This document shows, one piece after another, positions 1-10,700 of a stretch of 64,000 nucleotides of DNA; the first letter of the stretch is position 1; each line of letters opens with the position of its first letter. A program made the position numbers and the translations under genes. Under the pieces are notes generated by a model that had not been told where the DNA came from, did not search any database, and saw only the letters and a program-made list of their open reading frames with translations. Source of the stretch: Chloroflexus islandicus (GTDB lineage: Bacteria > Chloroflexota > Chloroflexia > Chloroflexales > Chloroflexaceae); assembly GCF_001650695.1 (NCBI RefSeq), contig NZ_LWQS01000060.1, positions 113,928-177,927 on the forward strand, read 5' to 3'.

Positions 1-815
1 AAGAACGGCTTGAAGCGCAAGCGATCGCCGCCGAGCTGGCCGCTGACCGGATCGATGTCACGATGCCCGGTCGCCAGCCTGCGGTCGGGTATATCCATCT
101 CACGAACCAGATCTTGCGGCAGGTGCAGCAGATCTTCGCCGAGATGGGTTTTCAGGTCTGGGAAAGTCCTGAAGTTGAATACGACGCCTTCAATTTCAGC
201 TTGCTCAACTTCCCCGATGACCACCCGGCCCGCGATATGCAAGATACGTTTTATGTCGAGATGCCGGCAGGCGCGCCATCGGTGCTCTTGCGCACCCACA
301 CCTCTCCCGGCCAAATCCATGCTATGCGGCGCAATGCCCCCAATCCGCTGCGGGTGCTCATTCCGGGCAAAGTCTACCGCAACGAGCAGGTGACGGTGCG
401 CAGCGAGATGATGTTCCACCAGTTTGAGTTTTTGGCCGTCGGGCGCCACGTGACGATGGCCGATCTCAAAGGCACGCTAAGTTTCTTTGCCGAGCGGATG
501 TTCGGGCCGGGCACCCAAGTGCGGCTGCGCCCCAGCTTCTTCCCCTTCACCGAACCGAGCGCCGAGATGGATGTGACTTGCTTCCTCTGCGGCGGCAAAG
601 GCTGCCGGATTTGCAAGTATGCCGGCTGGCTTGAGATCGGCGGCTGCGGGATGGTGCATCCGAATGTGTTGCGTAACGGCGGCTACGATCCGGCCGAATT
701 CAGCGGCTTTGCCGGCGGTTTCGGCCCCGAACGGGTCGCGATGCTCAAGTACGGCATCGACGATATTCGCTGGTTCTACAGCGGCGACCAACGCTTCGTC
801 GAGCAGTTTGGGTGA
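1..815 (+). CDS. pheS: Phenylalanyl-tRNA synthetase alpha subunit, C-terminal part (5' end outside window)
   Basis: The alpha chain of the (alpha-beta)2 enzyme that charges tRNA-Phe. The reading frame is open from base 3, so the gene begins upstream; about 270 C-terminal residues are seen. They contain the class II synthetase core: motif 2 around 'GKVYRNEQVT' followed by 'FHQFEFLAVG', and motif 3 near the end, 'GFGPERVAMLKYGIDDIRWF', with the ATP-binding arginine. A Cys cluster (CFLCGGKGCRIC) precedes the 'WLEIGGCGMVHPNVL' strand, as in many bacterial PheS proteins. An internal ATG at 63 is not the true start because coding continues upstream of it. The next gene starts 3 nt after the stop. 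pheT is not downstream here. Confidence 0.96.
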   Translation, partial: ERLEAQAIAAELAADRIDVTMPGRQPAVGYIHLTNQILRQVQQIFAEMGFQVWESPEVEYDAFNFSLLNFPDDHPARDMQDTFYVEMPAGAPSVLLRTHTSPGQIHAMRRNAPNPLRVLIPGKVYRNEQVTVRSEMMFHQFEFLAVGRHVTMADLKGTLSFFAERMFGPGTQVRLRPSFFPFTEPSAEMDVTCFLCGGKGCRICKYAGWLEIGGCGMVHPNVLRNGGYDPAEFSGFAGGFGPERVAMLKYGIDDIRWFYSGDQRFVEQFG

Positions 816-818
816 GCG

Positions 819-1691
819 ATGCGCCGCGACGAACTGAACAAAGCGATTCACGATCTCTACCGCGCTGAACACGAGGCGCTCGGCGAGCGCGGCGGCTACG
901 AGTTGCTCGACCGCGCCCGCCAATGGGATCTCGCGCCCACGTTGGCTGCCGGCGGTGTGATCGTCTTTCCGCACGCTGGGGTAGCCGATTGCGGCCACCA
1001 GATTGCCGCCGCCGTCCATGCCTGCCTCGATAGCGGGGCCGGCCGGGTGCTGGTGATCAGCGTTTTGCACGCTTGGAATGACGAGATGGAACAGGCTCGC
1101 CGGCGGGTGGCTGCCGGCGGATCGCCTGCCGCCGAACGGTATTGGGGCATTCAGGGGCCGGGTCTCGACCGCGGCAATGAATGGCAGCTTGACCACGCTC
1201 TCTACAGCTTCCGCTTCTTCTGGGAGCTGGAAACCCGCCGGCGCGGGATTCGCGGGCCGCAGGTGATCGAGCGGTATCCGTATCTGGCCGGCGGCCATCC
1301 CGAACTGTTGCCCGGCATTGACGAGCTGGTCGAACTGGCCCGCGATGCGGTGATTGTCTCGACCGCCGATCCGTTCCACCACGGCATCGGCTACGGCGAC
1401 CCGCCCGACCAAGCGCTGGCCCCAGAGGCCGGCGGGTTGGAACTCGCCCGCCGCACCATCGAAGAGGGCATGCGCCTGCTCGCCGCCGGTGACTACTGGG
1501 GTTACAACCAACACTGCGTGCGCGCCAAGAGCGATGCCCGCGACGCCGGGCAGGTCTTCCGCTTCTTGCGCGGCCCCCTCCACGGAGAGATACTCGATCT
1601 GGTGGCGAGCGATGCCACCCAACTGTACCAGACGCCGCCCCCCACGTGGGTCGCCGCGCCGCTGGTACGCTGGACGAAAGCAACCGCATGA
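819..1691 (+). CDS. Memo-like (AmmeMemoRadiSam protein B-type) protein
   Basis: A 290-aa soluble protein of uncertain function. The segment 'GVIVFPHAGVADCGHQIAAA' followed by 'VLVISVLHAW' has the layout of the Memo family, in which a conserved PHAG histidine and a second histidine after the first Rossmann-like strand line a metal-type pocket. 'AVIVSTADPFHHGIGYG' matches the later S-x-D-x-x-H position of that family. Memo proteins are structurally related to class III extradiol dioxygenases, but their reaction is not settled. The gene begins 3 nt after pheS, and its TGA overlaps the ATG of the EamA gene, so the three are probably cotranscribed. The family call rests on motif layout only and would need a profile search to confirm. 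Confidence 0.6.
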   Translation: MRRDELNKAIHDLYRAEHEALGERGGYELLDRARQWDLAPTLAAGGVIVFPHAGVADCGHQIAAAVHACLDSGAGRVLVISVLHAWNDEMEQARRRVAAGGSPAAERYWGIQGPGLDRGNEWQLDHALYSFRFFWELETRRRGIRGPQVIERYPYLAGGHPELLPGIDELVELARDAVIVSTADPFHHGIGYGDPPDQALAPEAGGLELARRTIEEGMRLLAAGDYWGYNQHCVRAKSDARDAGQVFRFLRGPLHGEILDLVASDATQLYQTPPPTWVAAPLVRWTKATA

Positions 1692-2608
1692 ACCGGAATC
1701 GTTTATGGCTGTACACCGTGCTCTTCGCCGGTGTCTTGATCGCTTCCACCGCGTCAATCATGATCCGTTACGCGCAGGGTGCTGGCATGCCCTCGCTCAG
1801 CATTGCCGCCGGACGGCTGGGGCTAGCGGCGCTGATCCTGACCCCCATCGCACTGAGCCGGGCCAGCGGCGAGATTCGCCGGCTGCACCGGCGCGATGTG
1901 TTGTTTGGCATGGGAGCAGGCGCGTTTTTGGCGGTTCACTTCGCCAGTTGGATCAGCTCGCTCGAATATACTTCGGTGGCGAGCAGCGCCGCGCTCGTCT
2001 CAACCAACCCGCTCTGGGTCGGGATCGCCTCGCTCTTCTTCTTCCGCGAACGGTTGCACTGGACGACGCTGCTTGGCATTGCGCTGACCCTGATCGGGAC
2101 GATTGCGATCAGCGTGAGCGACAGTGCTAACCCGACCCAAAGCAACCCGCTGCTTGGCAATACGCTGGCGCTGATTGGCGCGGCTACAGCCAGCGCCTAC
2201 CTGCTCATCGGACGTGACCTACGCCGGCGGCTATCGGTGCTCGCGTACATCTGGCTAGTCTACACCAGCGCAGCGGTAGTGTTAGTGGTGTGGGCCATCG
2301 CCACCGGCCAGCAATTCTTCGGCTTCCCGCCGTATGTCTACCTCTTCATCCTCGGCTTGGCCATCGGCCCGCAACTGCTCGGCCATACCGCCTTCAACTA
2401 CGCGCTCAGCAGCCTATCGGCCACCTACGTGGCGGTGGCTATTCTCGGCGAACCGATCGGCTCGACTCTGCTCGCCTTCATCCTCTTTGGCGAAACGCTG
2501 GCCCCATTGCAGTTTGGCGGAATTGTTCTCTTACTCAGCGGGATTGCCATCGCCTCGATCGCCGAACAGCGCGCGCCAGAGAGCACTGCTCAGCAAGCGA
2601 CAGGATAA
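1688..2608 (+). CDS. EamA/DMT-superfamily transporter
   Basis: A 306-aa inner-membrane protein of the drug/metabolite transporter superfamily with about ten hydrophobic helices in two homologous EamA halves. Typical signatures are visible: 'SIAAGRLGLAALIL' in the first half, 'STNPLWVGIASLFFFRERL' closing it, and 'AILGEPIGSTLLAFILFGE' closing the second. The substrate cannot be read from the sequence; relatives export amino acids, purines or other metabolites. I place the start at the ATG at 1688, which forms an ATGA overlap with the preceding stop. A longer frame opening at 1646 would overlap the upstream gene by more than 40 nt. The length is normal for the family. Confidence 0.9.
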   Translation: MNRNRLWLYTVLFAGVLIASTASIMIRYAQGAGMPSLSIAAGRLGLAALILTPIALSRASGEIRRLHRRDVLFGMGAGAFLAVHFASWISSLEYTSVASSAALVSTNPLWVGIASLFFFRERLHWTTLLGIALTLIGTIAISVSDSANPTQSNPLLGNTLALIGAATASAYLLIGRDLRRRLSVLAYIWLVYTSAAVVLVVWAIATGQQFFGFPPYVYLFILGLAIGPQLLGHTAFNYALSSLSATYVAVAILGEPIGSTLLAFILFGETLAPLQFGGIVLLLSGIAIASIAEQRAPESTAQQATG

Positions 2609-2753
2609 AGCGCGGATGGCGTGCGACAATCCCGCTGCCGCATTCCAGCGCTATGCTCGTCTAGAGTGCGACAACGTAACTGCCGCACCACTTGTTCGCC
2701 CGGTATGAACGTGAGAGCTTTCATTCAGATACACACCCCGCTTGCCACACTTG

Positions 2754-2762
2754 TGGTATGAT
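2754..2762 (+). promoter_or_regulatory. Extended -10 promoter for the sugar-isomerase gene
   Basis: TGG followed by TATGAT forms an extended -10 element about 30 nt upstream of the GTG start at 2793. No good -35 hexamer is present at 16-18 nt spacing, which is common for extended -10 promoters. The same TGN-TAxxAT pattern recurs upstream of several other genes in the window. Confidence 0.45.
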
Positions 2763-2792
2763 AAAGGTCTACTAGGTTATTGAGGTTCGGCG

Positions 2793-3788
2793 GTGTTGAT
2801 CGGTCTTTCCGCTTTAAGTTTCAGTTATCGCTGCGGCCTGATTGGCCGCGGCACCACCCGCGCCGTCAGCCATCCGCTCGACGTCGAAGATATTGTGACG
2901 CTGGCTGCGCGCGCCGGTTTGCAGAGCATTGAATTTCCGCTCAGCCTGTTGCCCGACCTCTCGCCTGACCGGCTGCATGCGCTGCGCGAGCGGCTGAGTC
3001 TGTGCGGTTTAACGCCGGTCGCCGATAGCGAGATCGCGAATGTTGACCTGCTCCGCACCCACATCCCAGCAGCAGCGATGGCCGGTGCGCGCGTATTGCG
3101 TGTCTTGATCAGTCCGGTGCTCGAAGGCTACCGCCGTCCTTTCACCGACAATTGGCCGGCTTATCTGGCCGATGTGACTGAGCGGCTGCGTGCGGTCATT
3201 GACCTCGCTGCCGAACACAACGTAGTGTTGGCGGTTGAGAACCACCAAGACGCCACGAGTGCCGATCTAGCCGCGATCTGCGCCGCGATTGACAGTCCGT
3301 ACCTTGGGGTCTGTTTTGATGCGGTCAACACGCTGGTAGTGGGTGAAACACCCTACGCCGCAGTCGAACGGCTTGGGCCGCTGATCCGCAATGTTCACCT
3401 TGCTGATTACGAAACCTACCCGACCACCCAAGGCTGGCGGCTGGTGCGCTGCGCCCTCGGCGAAGGCGATCTCGACATTCGCCGGTTGTTGGGCCAGATT
3501 GAACAACACGCCCCTGACGTCGCCTGCCAGATCGAGCTGGTCAGCCATAGCGCCCGCCACGTGCGCATCCTCGACGATGACTGGTGGCGAGGCTACCCGC
3601 CCTGCGACGTGCGCGAGGTGTTACCGGTGTTGCGCCTTTTTGCCCAAACGATGCGCTTGCGCGACGACGATTGGCGCACGCCGTGGGAACGCGGCGCCGG
3701 TGAAGAGCAGATCAGCTTGTACGAAGACCAGCAATACGCCGCCTCGATTGCGTACCTGCGCACGATCGGCGTCTTGCCCAAGCTATAA
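2793..3788 (+). CDS. Sugar phosphate isomerase/epimerase family protein (TIM barrel)
   Basis: A 331-aa cytoplasmic protein of the xylose-isomerase-like / AP-endonuclease-2 TIM-barrel superfamily. Expected divalent-metal ligands sit at the strand ends: Glu in 'LAVENHQD', Asp in 'GVCFDAVNTL', His in 'NVHLADYET' and Glu in 'CQIELVSHS'. The strand-1 segment 'IGLSALSFSY' and the 'LQSIEFPLSLLP' strand are also typical. The natural substrate (a keto-sugar or inositol-type compound) cannot be deduced. The start is a GTG preceded by GAGG at suitable spacing. The gene is monocistronic, with its own promoter-like element just upstream and another ahead of the next gene. Confidence 0.85.
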   Translation: MLIGLSALSFSYRCGLIGRGTTRAVSHPLDVEDIVTLAARAGLQSIEFPLSLLPDLSPDRLHALRERLSLCGLTPVADSEIANVDLLRTHIPAAAMAGARVLRVLISPVLEGYRRPFTDNWPAYLADVTERLRAVIDLAAEHNVVLAVENHQDATSADLAAICAAIDSPYLGVCFDAVNTLVVGETPYAAVERLGPLIRNVHLADYETYPTTQGWRLVRCALGEGDLDIRRLLGQIEQHAPDVACQIELVSHSARHVRILDDDWWRGYPPCDVREVLPVLRLFAQTMRLRDDDWRTPWERGAGEEQISLYEDQQYAASIAYLRTIGVLPKL

Positions 3789-3839
3789 AGATAGGACTAA
3801 ATTCCTGTCTGGTTGCCTCTTCAGCCGGTCTGCGCATCG

Positions 3840-3848
3840 TGTTACAAT
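3840..3848 (+). promoter_or_regulatory. Extended -10 promoter ahead of the beta-helix gene pair
   Basis: TGT followed by TACAAT lies about 86 nt upstream of the ATG at 3934. There is no convincing -35. It probably drives both tandem beta-helix genes, which are separated by only 10 nt. Confidence 0.4.
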
Positions 3849-3933
3849 CAAGAGCAACTGGGAAGAAAACGTATTTGAAGGGAGCTGATCCGCTCCTTCT
3901 GCTGCGCGCCGCTCGTTGGCGCAAGGAGTTCGC

Positions 3934-6900
3934 ATGCACGCGCGCAGAGTCTGGTGGTGGTTGGCAAGTCTGCTGTTTCTCAGCAGCACGCTGCTCTGGC
4001 CTCGATCGAGCTTTAGCCAGACAGAGGTTGTTGAGTTTTTCGTCGATACCCTAGCCGACAACCCAGTCACAAACATCAACAACCATTGTACTGATGATGT
4101 GGTCAATGGCAATTGCAGTCTGCGCCAAGCCATTGCCAAAGCAAATGCCACCCCCGGCACCAACCGGATTATCATCACATTTGATCTGGTGACGGAGGGT
4201 TACGTCGCGAGCACGCCTTACATCATTACGTTAAGCGAACTATTGCCCCCGATCACACGTGCTAATGTCACGATTAGCGCTGAAGTATTGGCATTGGGCA
4301 TACCACAGGTAGCTATCAATGCTAACAGCGCTAACGCTGGCCTCGTGTTGAATGGCGGCGGCGCAATCATTGAGGGCATAGCGATTTATGGTGCAAGCAG
4401 CGACGTGGGTGGCTACCGTGGCAGCGGCATTTACATCAGCAGCGCTAATAACACAATCCGCAATTGTTATATCGGGTTGCAACTCGATGGAACCATACCT
4501 CCAGACGCCAACCGCAACCGTAACGGGATCGTGATTATCGGCGCGAATGCGCGCAATAATCAGATCGGTGTATCCTTAGCCCCTAACACCATCGCCGGCA
4601 ATATTGCTAACGGGATCTTCATCGAAAATGCTTCGCAGAACACGATGCGAGCAAATCGAATCGGCGTGCTCTACACGAGTGCCACTGCCGCCCGGCCTAA
4701 TGGCGGTCATGGCATCCAAATTTTGAGCAATACGGCGAGCGATCCAAACGGACGCGCTGAGTTGAACGAGATTGGCGGCGCGACCAGTGCAGAACGCAAT
4801 ATCATCGGCGCTAACGGTCTCAGCGGAATCTTCATAAGCGGTTCGCAAACCTATACGACGACGATTAGCAGCAACCTGATCGGGGTCAACCTCGACAGCG
4901 AACCTGCCGTTGGCAATGGCGGCGACGGCATCCGGATCGAAGACGGAGCGCAAGGGACGGTGATCGGCAGCGCTAGCGCCACTCTCCCGTTAGTGGTTAG
5001 CGACAACAACGGCTATGGCATTCAGGTGCGCAGCGGCGGCGGCGCGGCGCCGATCAATACTGCGATAAGCGGTTATACCATCATTGGCCTAAATCGCGGG
5101 TTTACGAGTGCGCGACCGAACGGGCAAGGCGGCATCCGGATCAGTGAGAGTGCCGGCAATGCGATTATCGGCAGCGCAACGGCGAATGTGCGTATCGGCG
5201 GCAATGGCGGGCCGGGAATCTGGGTTGGCGGCGTGAGCAGCGTCACGATCACGAACGCTTTTGTTGGGGTGCTCCCTACTGGCGATAACGCCTTTGCCAA
5301 CGCTGGCGGCGTTGAATTCAACGGCACAGCGCAGGTGACGATGACCAATTCCCGAATTGCTGCCAATACCGGTTACGATGTCCGGCTGCGCAACGTTGGC
5401 AGCGCCACCCTCGACGGTAATATCATTGGCCTGAGCGCCGATGGCCGCACGGCGCTGGGCAGCGCTGCCGCCGGGATTGCAGTGATCGATAGTCAGAATG
5501 TTACCATTGGCAGCACGAACGGCAATATCATCGCCGCGGCCAGCGGCCCCGGCATTGATATCAGCGGCACAAGCAGCTTCAGTATTACGGTGCGCGCCAA
5601 TACGCTCGGATTGCGCCGTGACACGACCGGCGATGCGTATAGCGTTGCCGCGGCCAACGCTGGCCCCGCGATCCGCGTTACTGACGCCTCTCAAGTCACC
5701 ATCGCTAACAATACGATTGGCGGCAACGGCAGCGCCGCCGGCATTGAGCTGAGCAATGCCCGTTCACTCACGATCCAGCAAAATCAGATCGGTTGGGTGG
5801 CCGATCCGGGTGGCAGTCCCGATCCGCTGGCCCGCCCTGCCGGCACCGGCATCGCCTTGACGAATGTGACGACTGCCACCTTGAGCGGCAATCTGGTGCG
5901 GTTGAATGCAGCGGAAGGCATCCGCTTCACCAACGTTGCCACTGCCACGTTGAATGCCAATCAGGTGCAAGCCAATGCCGGCGATGGCATGAATCTCACT
6001 GACACCAGTACTGTGACGATCAACAACAACAATGTGATCGAGCAGAACGGCGGCGATGGCATACAGGTAGGCGGCAGCAGCCTTGGCGTGGCGATCAACG
6101 GCAACCGGCTGCGCGCCAATGCCGGCTACGCTGTGCTGGTGACTGATACGGCGCGCCGGGTGACGATCACCCAAAATCAGATGGCGGCTAATACCCTCGG
6201 CGGGATTGAGCTGGCCGGCACGACCTTGTATAGCAGAACGCCGCCTGATCCGGATCAAAACCTTACGCTCCCGAACCACAGCATTGATCCGCCGTTTAAC
6301 TTCCAAGTCTTCCAAGACGGGCCGGTCAGCGGCAATGTCTTGGCCAGCACTGCCGAACGCGAAGAGGATCTCGATCCGGTATCGGCCTGCGCCGGCTGCA
6401 CGATCCACATCTATGGCGATGATACCAGTCTGGCGGCGCCTGATGGGCAAGGTTGGCAACCATTAGCCAGCGCAAGCGCCAATAGCGCCGGCGCCTTTAA
6501 CGCCACGCTCAGCACCCCACCCCAAACCTACCGCCAACTGCTCTTTACCGCAACCGATCGGTTCGGTAATACCTCGGTGTTCCGCGTCTTTACACCCACA
6601 GTCGATCTGCGCCTCATCCCGATTGATCCCATCGAACAGAGCGCCGCCCCCGGCAGTAGTGTCACGTACCGGCTGCGGTTGGAAAATCATGGCACGCTTG
6701 GGGTCAATCGTATTCGCTTCACGGCCACCGGCACCCTCAGCGGGTGGACGGCGACCGTCGCGCCGAGCGAACGTTTCACGCTGTTGCCCGGCGCGAGCCA
6801 ATTGCTAACTGTTACCCTTACCCTCCCTACCGGTACCCATCCATCGGTGCAAGTACCAATCACCGACACCACCACCGTCTCGCTGACGGCGCCAGTACTT

Positions 6901-7722
6901 AATCCGATCACCCAAACCCTGCGCACTGCGGTTGAAGCCTTGCCGGTACTTGTGGCCACTCCGGCCACCGGCGCGGCAACCGTTTTGCCGTCTGACACTT
7001 ACATCTATCGCCACCAGATCACCAACAATGGCAACGTGACCGTGCCGGTCGATATTAGCGCCACAACCGCTGATTTGATTGGGCTAGACACCTATAACAC
7101 CACAGTGCTTACACCAACCGTCACCCTCGCGCCGGGGGCCAGCGCCGAGATTGCCGTGCAGATTACGGTTCCGTCTGGCGCACAGACCGCCGATGCCAGC
7201 GGCAACCCGGTGCGGGCAACCACGGTCATTACCGCCACACCGCGCGGATTTGGCGCGCGGACGATCACTATGACCGACACGACGAGCGTTGGTCTGCGCT
7301 ACGCCGCTGAACTGCGTAGCAATCAAGAGCAGGATGTGCAGGCTGGACGCGAAGTAGTCTTTTTGCATACCCTGCGCAACACCAGCAACGGGCGGGCCAC
7401 CTTCCAGCTCAACTTCGCCGCCAGCCGCGGCAGCACCTTAGTCGCCTTTGAGTCGGGCACTAGCGGCGTTACGATTACTGGAAACACCGTGACGCTCGAT
7501 AATACGGCTGGCGAAGGCAAGATCAACCAGATCGTGCTACGGGTGCGGGTGCGGATCAGCGAGCTGATCCTACCCGGCACTCGTGAAACATTGCGGATTT
7601 GGGCTTCGATCCCCGGTTCGGAAGAACCGCTCAGCGGGGCCGAGGTGCAAGATGTAGCCATTGTGCGTGACTCGTCGGGCGTGCAAGTGCCGGCAGTCTG
7701 GATACCGCTAGTGACTCGTTAG
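3934..7722 (+). CDS. Secreted right-handed beta-helix protein with CSLREA N-terminus (1,262 aa)
   Basis: A large exported protein. An N-terminal signal peptide (basic MHARR, then a hydrophobic stretch ending near FSQ) is followed by a CSLREA-type segment ('VDTLADN...' to 'NCSLRQAIAKAN'). Next come many short parallel beta-helix repeats (about residues 100-770) rich in N-x-I-x-x-N and 'GNGGDGI' turns. About three NEW3/DUF11-like beta-sandwich domains follow, starting near residues 905, 1018 and 1137. The protein ends in 'VQVPAVWIPLVTR'. I prefer the ATG at 3934, with AAGGAG 5 nt upstream, over a TTG 18 nt earlier. Likely a cell-surface or sheath protein; the ligand is unknown. No LPXTG motif or C-terminal membrane helix is visible. 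The next gene begins 10 nt downstream, and its Shine-Dalgarno sequence overlaps this stop codon. Confidence 0.88.
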   Translation: MHARRVWWWLASLLFLSSTLLWPRSSFSQTEVVEFFVDTLADNPVTNINNHCTDDVVNGNCSLRQAIAKANATPGTNRIIITFDLVTEGYVASTPYIITLSELLPPITRANVTISAEVLALGIPQVAINANSANAGLVLNGGGAIIEGIAIYGASSDVGGYRGSGIYISSANNTIRNCYIGLQLDGTIPPDANRNRNGIVIIGANARNNQIGVSLAPNTIAGNIANGIFIENASQNTMRANRIGVLYTSATAARPNGGHGIQILSNTASDPNGRAELNEIGGATSAERNIIGANGLSGIFISGSQTYTTTISSNLIGVNLDSEPAVGNGGDGIRIEDGAQGTVIGSASATLPLVVSDNNGYGIQVRSGGGAAPINTAISGYTIIGLNRGFTSARPNGQGGIRISESAGNAIIGSATANVRIGGNGGPGIWVGGVSSVTITNAFVGVLPTGDNAFANAGGVEFNGTAQVTMTNSRIAANTGYDVRLRNVGSATLDGNIIGLSADGRTALGSAAAGIAVIDSQNVTIGSTNGNIIAAASGPGIDISGTSSFSITVRANTLGLRRDTTGDAYSVAAANAGPAIRVTDASQVTIANNTIGGNGSAAGIELSNARSLTIQQNQIGWVADPGGSPDPLARPAGTGIALTNVTTATLSGNLVRLNAAEGIRFTNVATATLNANQVQANAGDGMNLTDTSTVTINNNNVIEQNGGDGIQVGGSSLGVAINGNRLRANAGYAVLVTDTARRVTITQNQMAANTLGGIELAGTTLYSRTPPDPDQNLTLPNHSIDPPFNFQVFQDGPVSGNVLASTAEREEDLDPVSACAGCTIHIYGDDTSLAAPDGQGWQPLASASANSAGAFNATLSTPPQTYRQLLFTATDRFGNTSVFRVFTPTVDLRLIPIDPIEQSAAPGSSVTYRLRLENHGTLGVNRIRFTATGTLSGWTATVAPSERFTLLPGASQLLTVTLTLPTGTHPSVQVPITDTTTVSLTAPVLNPITQTLRTAVEALPVLVATPATGAATVLPSDTYIYRHQITNNGNVTVPVDISATTADLIGLDTYNTTVLTPTVTLAPGASAEIAVQITVPSGAQTADASGNPVRATTVITATPRGFGARTITMTDTTSVGLRYAAELRSNQEQDVQAGREVVFLHTLRNTSNGRATFQLNFAASRGSTLVAFESGTSGVTITGNTVTLDNTAGEGKINQIVLRVRVRISELILPGTRETLRIWASIPGSEEPLSGAEVQDVAIVRDSSGVQVPAVWIPLVTR

Positions 7723-7732
7723 GAGCGGCTCT

Positions 7733-10700
7733 ATGCACCGCCATCTGCGCATTGCGCTCCTGATCATCCTGTTCGTCAGCCTGATTCCGGCGGCGCAACC
7801 GGTGTTGGCAGCGTCGTTGGTCGTCAACTCGCTGGCTGACACTAACGACGGCGCATGTACGACCGCTCCCGGCGGTTGCACTCTACGCGAGGCGATGATT
7901 GCCGCCAATAGCAATGGCGTGCCCGACACGATTACCTTCAGTGTGAGCGGAACGATCTATGTGCAAAACACTGGCTTGCCGCCGCTCACCGAAGGCAATA
8001 CCACCATCGACGGCGGCAGCGGGCATACCGTGATCATTAGCGGCGAACAGTTGCGCAACGCGAGCAATCAAGTCATTCCAGCGCATGGCTTGATCATTGC
8101 TTCCGATAACAATGTGATCCGCGGATTAGTCATTATTCGCTTCGGCGGCACCTCGATTACCGGTGGCGGTTCTGGCATCTATCTCCGGAATAGCGCCCAA
8201 AACAACCTGATCGCCGATAATTGGATCGGCCATTTGAATGGCTTTCCAGAGCCAAATACCAACTATGGCATTCTGCTTGACGATGGTGCGAGCAATAACC
8301 AGATCGGCACCGGCAACCCGGCTGACCGGAATGTGATTAGCGGCAACGAGCGTGCCGATATTGGCATCTCGAACAATGTGAGCACCGTACCGCTCATCAG
8401 TAACCAGATTCGCGGCAATTATCTCGGCACGACGGTCAATGGCAATGCTGCACTAGTCACAGCGCCATCACCTAGTAATCTTGGCGGTATTTCGATTGAA
8501 AATTACGCGCGTGATACTGTAATCAGCGGGAACGTGATCGGCGGCTACACCGGCGCTAACGCAGCCGGTATTGGCTTGTTCAGCAATACGAGCAGCGCCG
8601 GCTCACCGAGCATTCCACGGAATACCCGTATCACTGGCAATTGGATCGGCGTGAATCCGAGCGGGACGATTATTTCTAACCGGATTGGCATTTTGATTGC
8701 TGGCGGCGCAACGTACGGCGCGATCAACACCGAAATTGGTGATCCGCTCGATCCGGTAGGCGGACGCAACTATATCAGCGGCAATAGCAACAGCGGGATT
8801 GTGATCAATGACACCCAATTCGCCACCGGCCCTACCGTCATTGCCGGTAACTATATCGGCGTTGCGCTGAACGCGAGCGGCAACCCGTTTCCGGCCGGCA
8901 ATGGCACTGCGAACCTGAGTTCCGGCGGCGAAGGGGTTTTTGTCGGGCGCAACACGATCAATACCACCATCGGGCCGGGCAACGTGATTGCCGGGTCGCG
9001 CACCCATGCGATCCGGATTCGGGCTAGCAACACGATCGTGCGCGGAAATTATCTAGGCACCGATCCGCTGGGCACGCAGACCACTACAACGACCATCAGC
9101 CAACCAACCGTGGGATACGGCACTGGTGACGCCGCCGTCTGGATCGAAAACGGCAGCAATTCGGTGATCGGCGGCCCCAACCCCGCCGACCGCAACGTGA
9201 TCGCCGCCGGCGATTTTGCTGTCACCGGTTCGGGGGCCGCGGTGTTGATCGAACCGTGCCCTACCTGTACCGCCAATGGCAACACGGTGCAGGGCAATTA
9301 CCTTGGCGTGCGCGCTGACGGCAACGGTATTCTTGTGAGCAGTATTGTGGGCGGTAGCCGTGGCGTGCGCATCAGCAGCGCGAGCAATGCGACGGTACGC
9401 GACAATCTGATCGGTGGCGTGGATTTTGGGATTAATCTGAGTAATGCGAACAATAACCAACTGATCGGCAACCGCATTGGCGTGCGGGCATCGAGCAGCG
9501 AGACGCCGGGTAGCGGCACAACGATTCGGAGAGATGGGATCGTGCTGTCAAGCGGCAGCAATAACCGGATCGAGAACAATCTGATTGCCTTTGCCGGGCA
9601 GAATAATACCTCTGTCTTTAACGCCAATCATGGCATTCATATTCAAAGCAGCAATAACCAACTGATCGGCAACCGGCTGGTGCGCAATGGCCGGCTTGGC
9701 GTTGGTCACGGCATCTTTGTCGCCGATAATGTTTCCGGGGTGTTGATTTCGCGGAATACGACCCAAAACAACGAAGGCGACGGCATTAGCCTTGGCAGTG
9801 ATGCGAACGGCAATCTCGCCGCACCGAGCTTTAACCCGATTACCGCCGGTTCGCCAATCGTTACCGGCACAACCGATTGTGGCGCCGGTTGTGTGGTCGA
9901 AATCTTTACCGCTAGCGCCAGCATCACCGATCGCAACCGCGAGGGGCCGGTCTTCCTGACCAGCGTGACGACCACTGCCGGCGGCAACTTTAGCGTCAAT
10001 GTTACCGGTTGTCTGGGGTTCATCACCGCTACCGTCCACAACCCAACCACCGGCAATAGCTCGCCATTCTCAAACGCGCTTGATGTCAATGCTACCGGCG
10101 CTTGTGCCACACCAACCGCAACCCTCACCGTTACCGGCGGCGCCAGCCGTTCGGTCAGCCTTGGCAGCACCGCCACGTATACCCTGACGCTGAGCCATAC
10201 CGCGCCGGTGACGCGCACCTATAGCCTGACGCTCGATAGCAATCGCGGCTGGACAAGCGGGCCGGCGCTAGTGGAAGTACCGCCATCTGGCAGTGTGCAG
10301 ATGATCATTAGGGTGGCGGTGCCGCTCACTGCCAGCGCTGGCGACACCGATACCACCACGGTGACGGCGCGCAGCGACCAGACGGTCTCGAATAGCGTGA
10401 CTTTGACCACCGTCGCGCAGGCGATCACGATCATTCCGGCCCAACCGGTCGTCTCTCCCGGCCAGATAATTGAGCGCACCGGCAATACCGTTACTTTCAC
10501 CCATACCGTCACCAACACCGGCCAACTCACCGGCAATCTGAGCATCATCCGGCCTGACGGTAGCAGCGGCTTGCCGGTCTTTAGCGGTACGCCACCAGCG
10601 GGTTGGACAATCGCGTCGGCGACGTTCGGCAGCACAACCCTAGCTCCCGGCGCGACAACGACGCTCACTATCGTCGCGAATACACCCTCTAGCAGCTCGT

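Noticed and set aside
477..1757. Minus-strand open frame of 426 codons opposite pheS and the Memo-like gene
   Set aside because: Shadow of GC-rich coding sequence on the plus strand, which carries recognisable PheS and Memo motifs.
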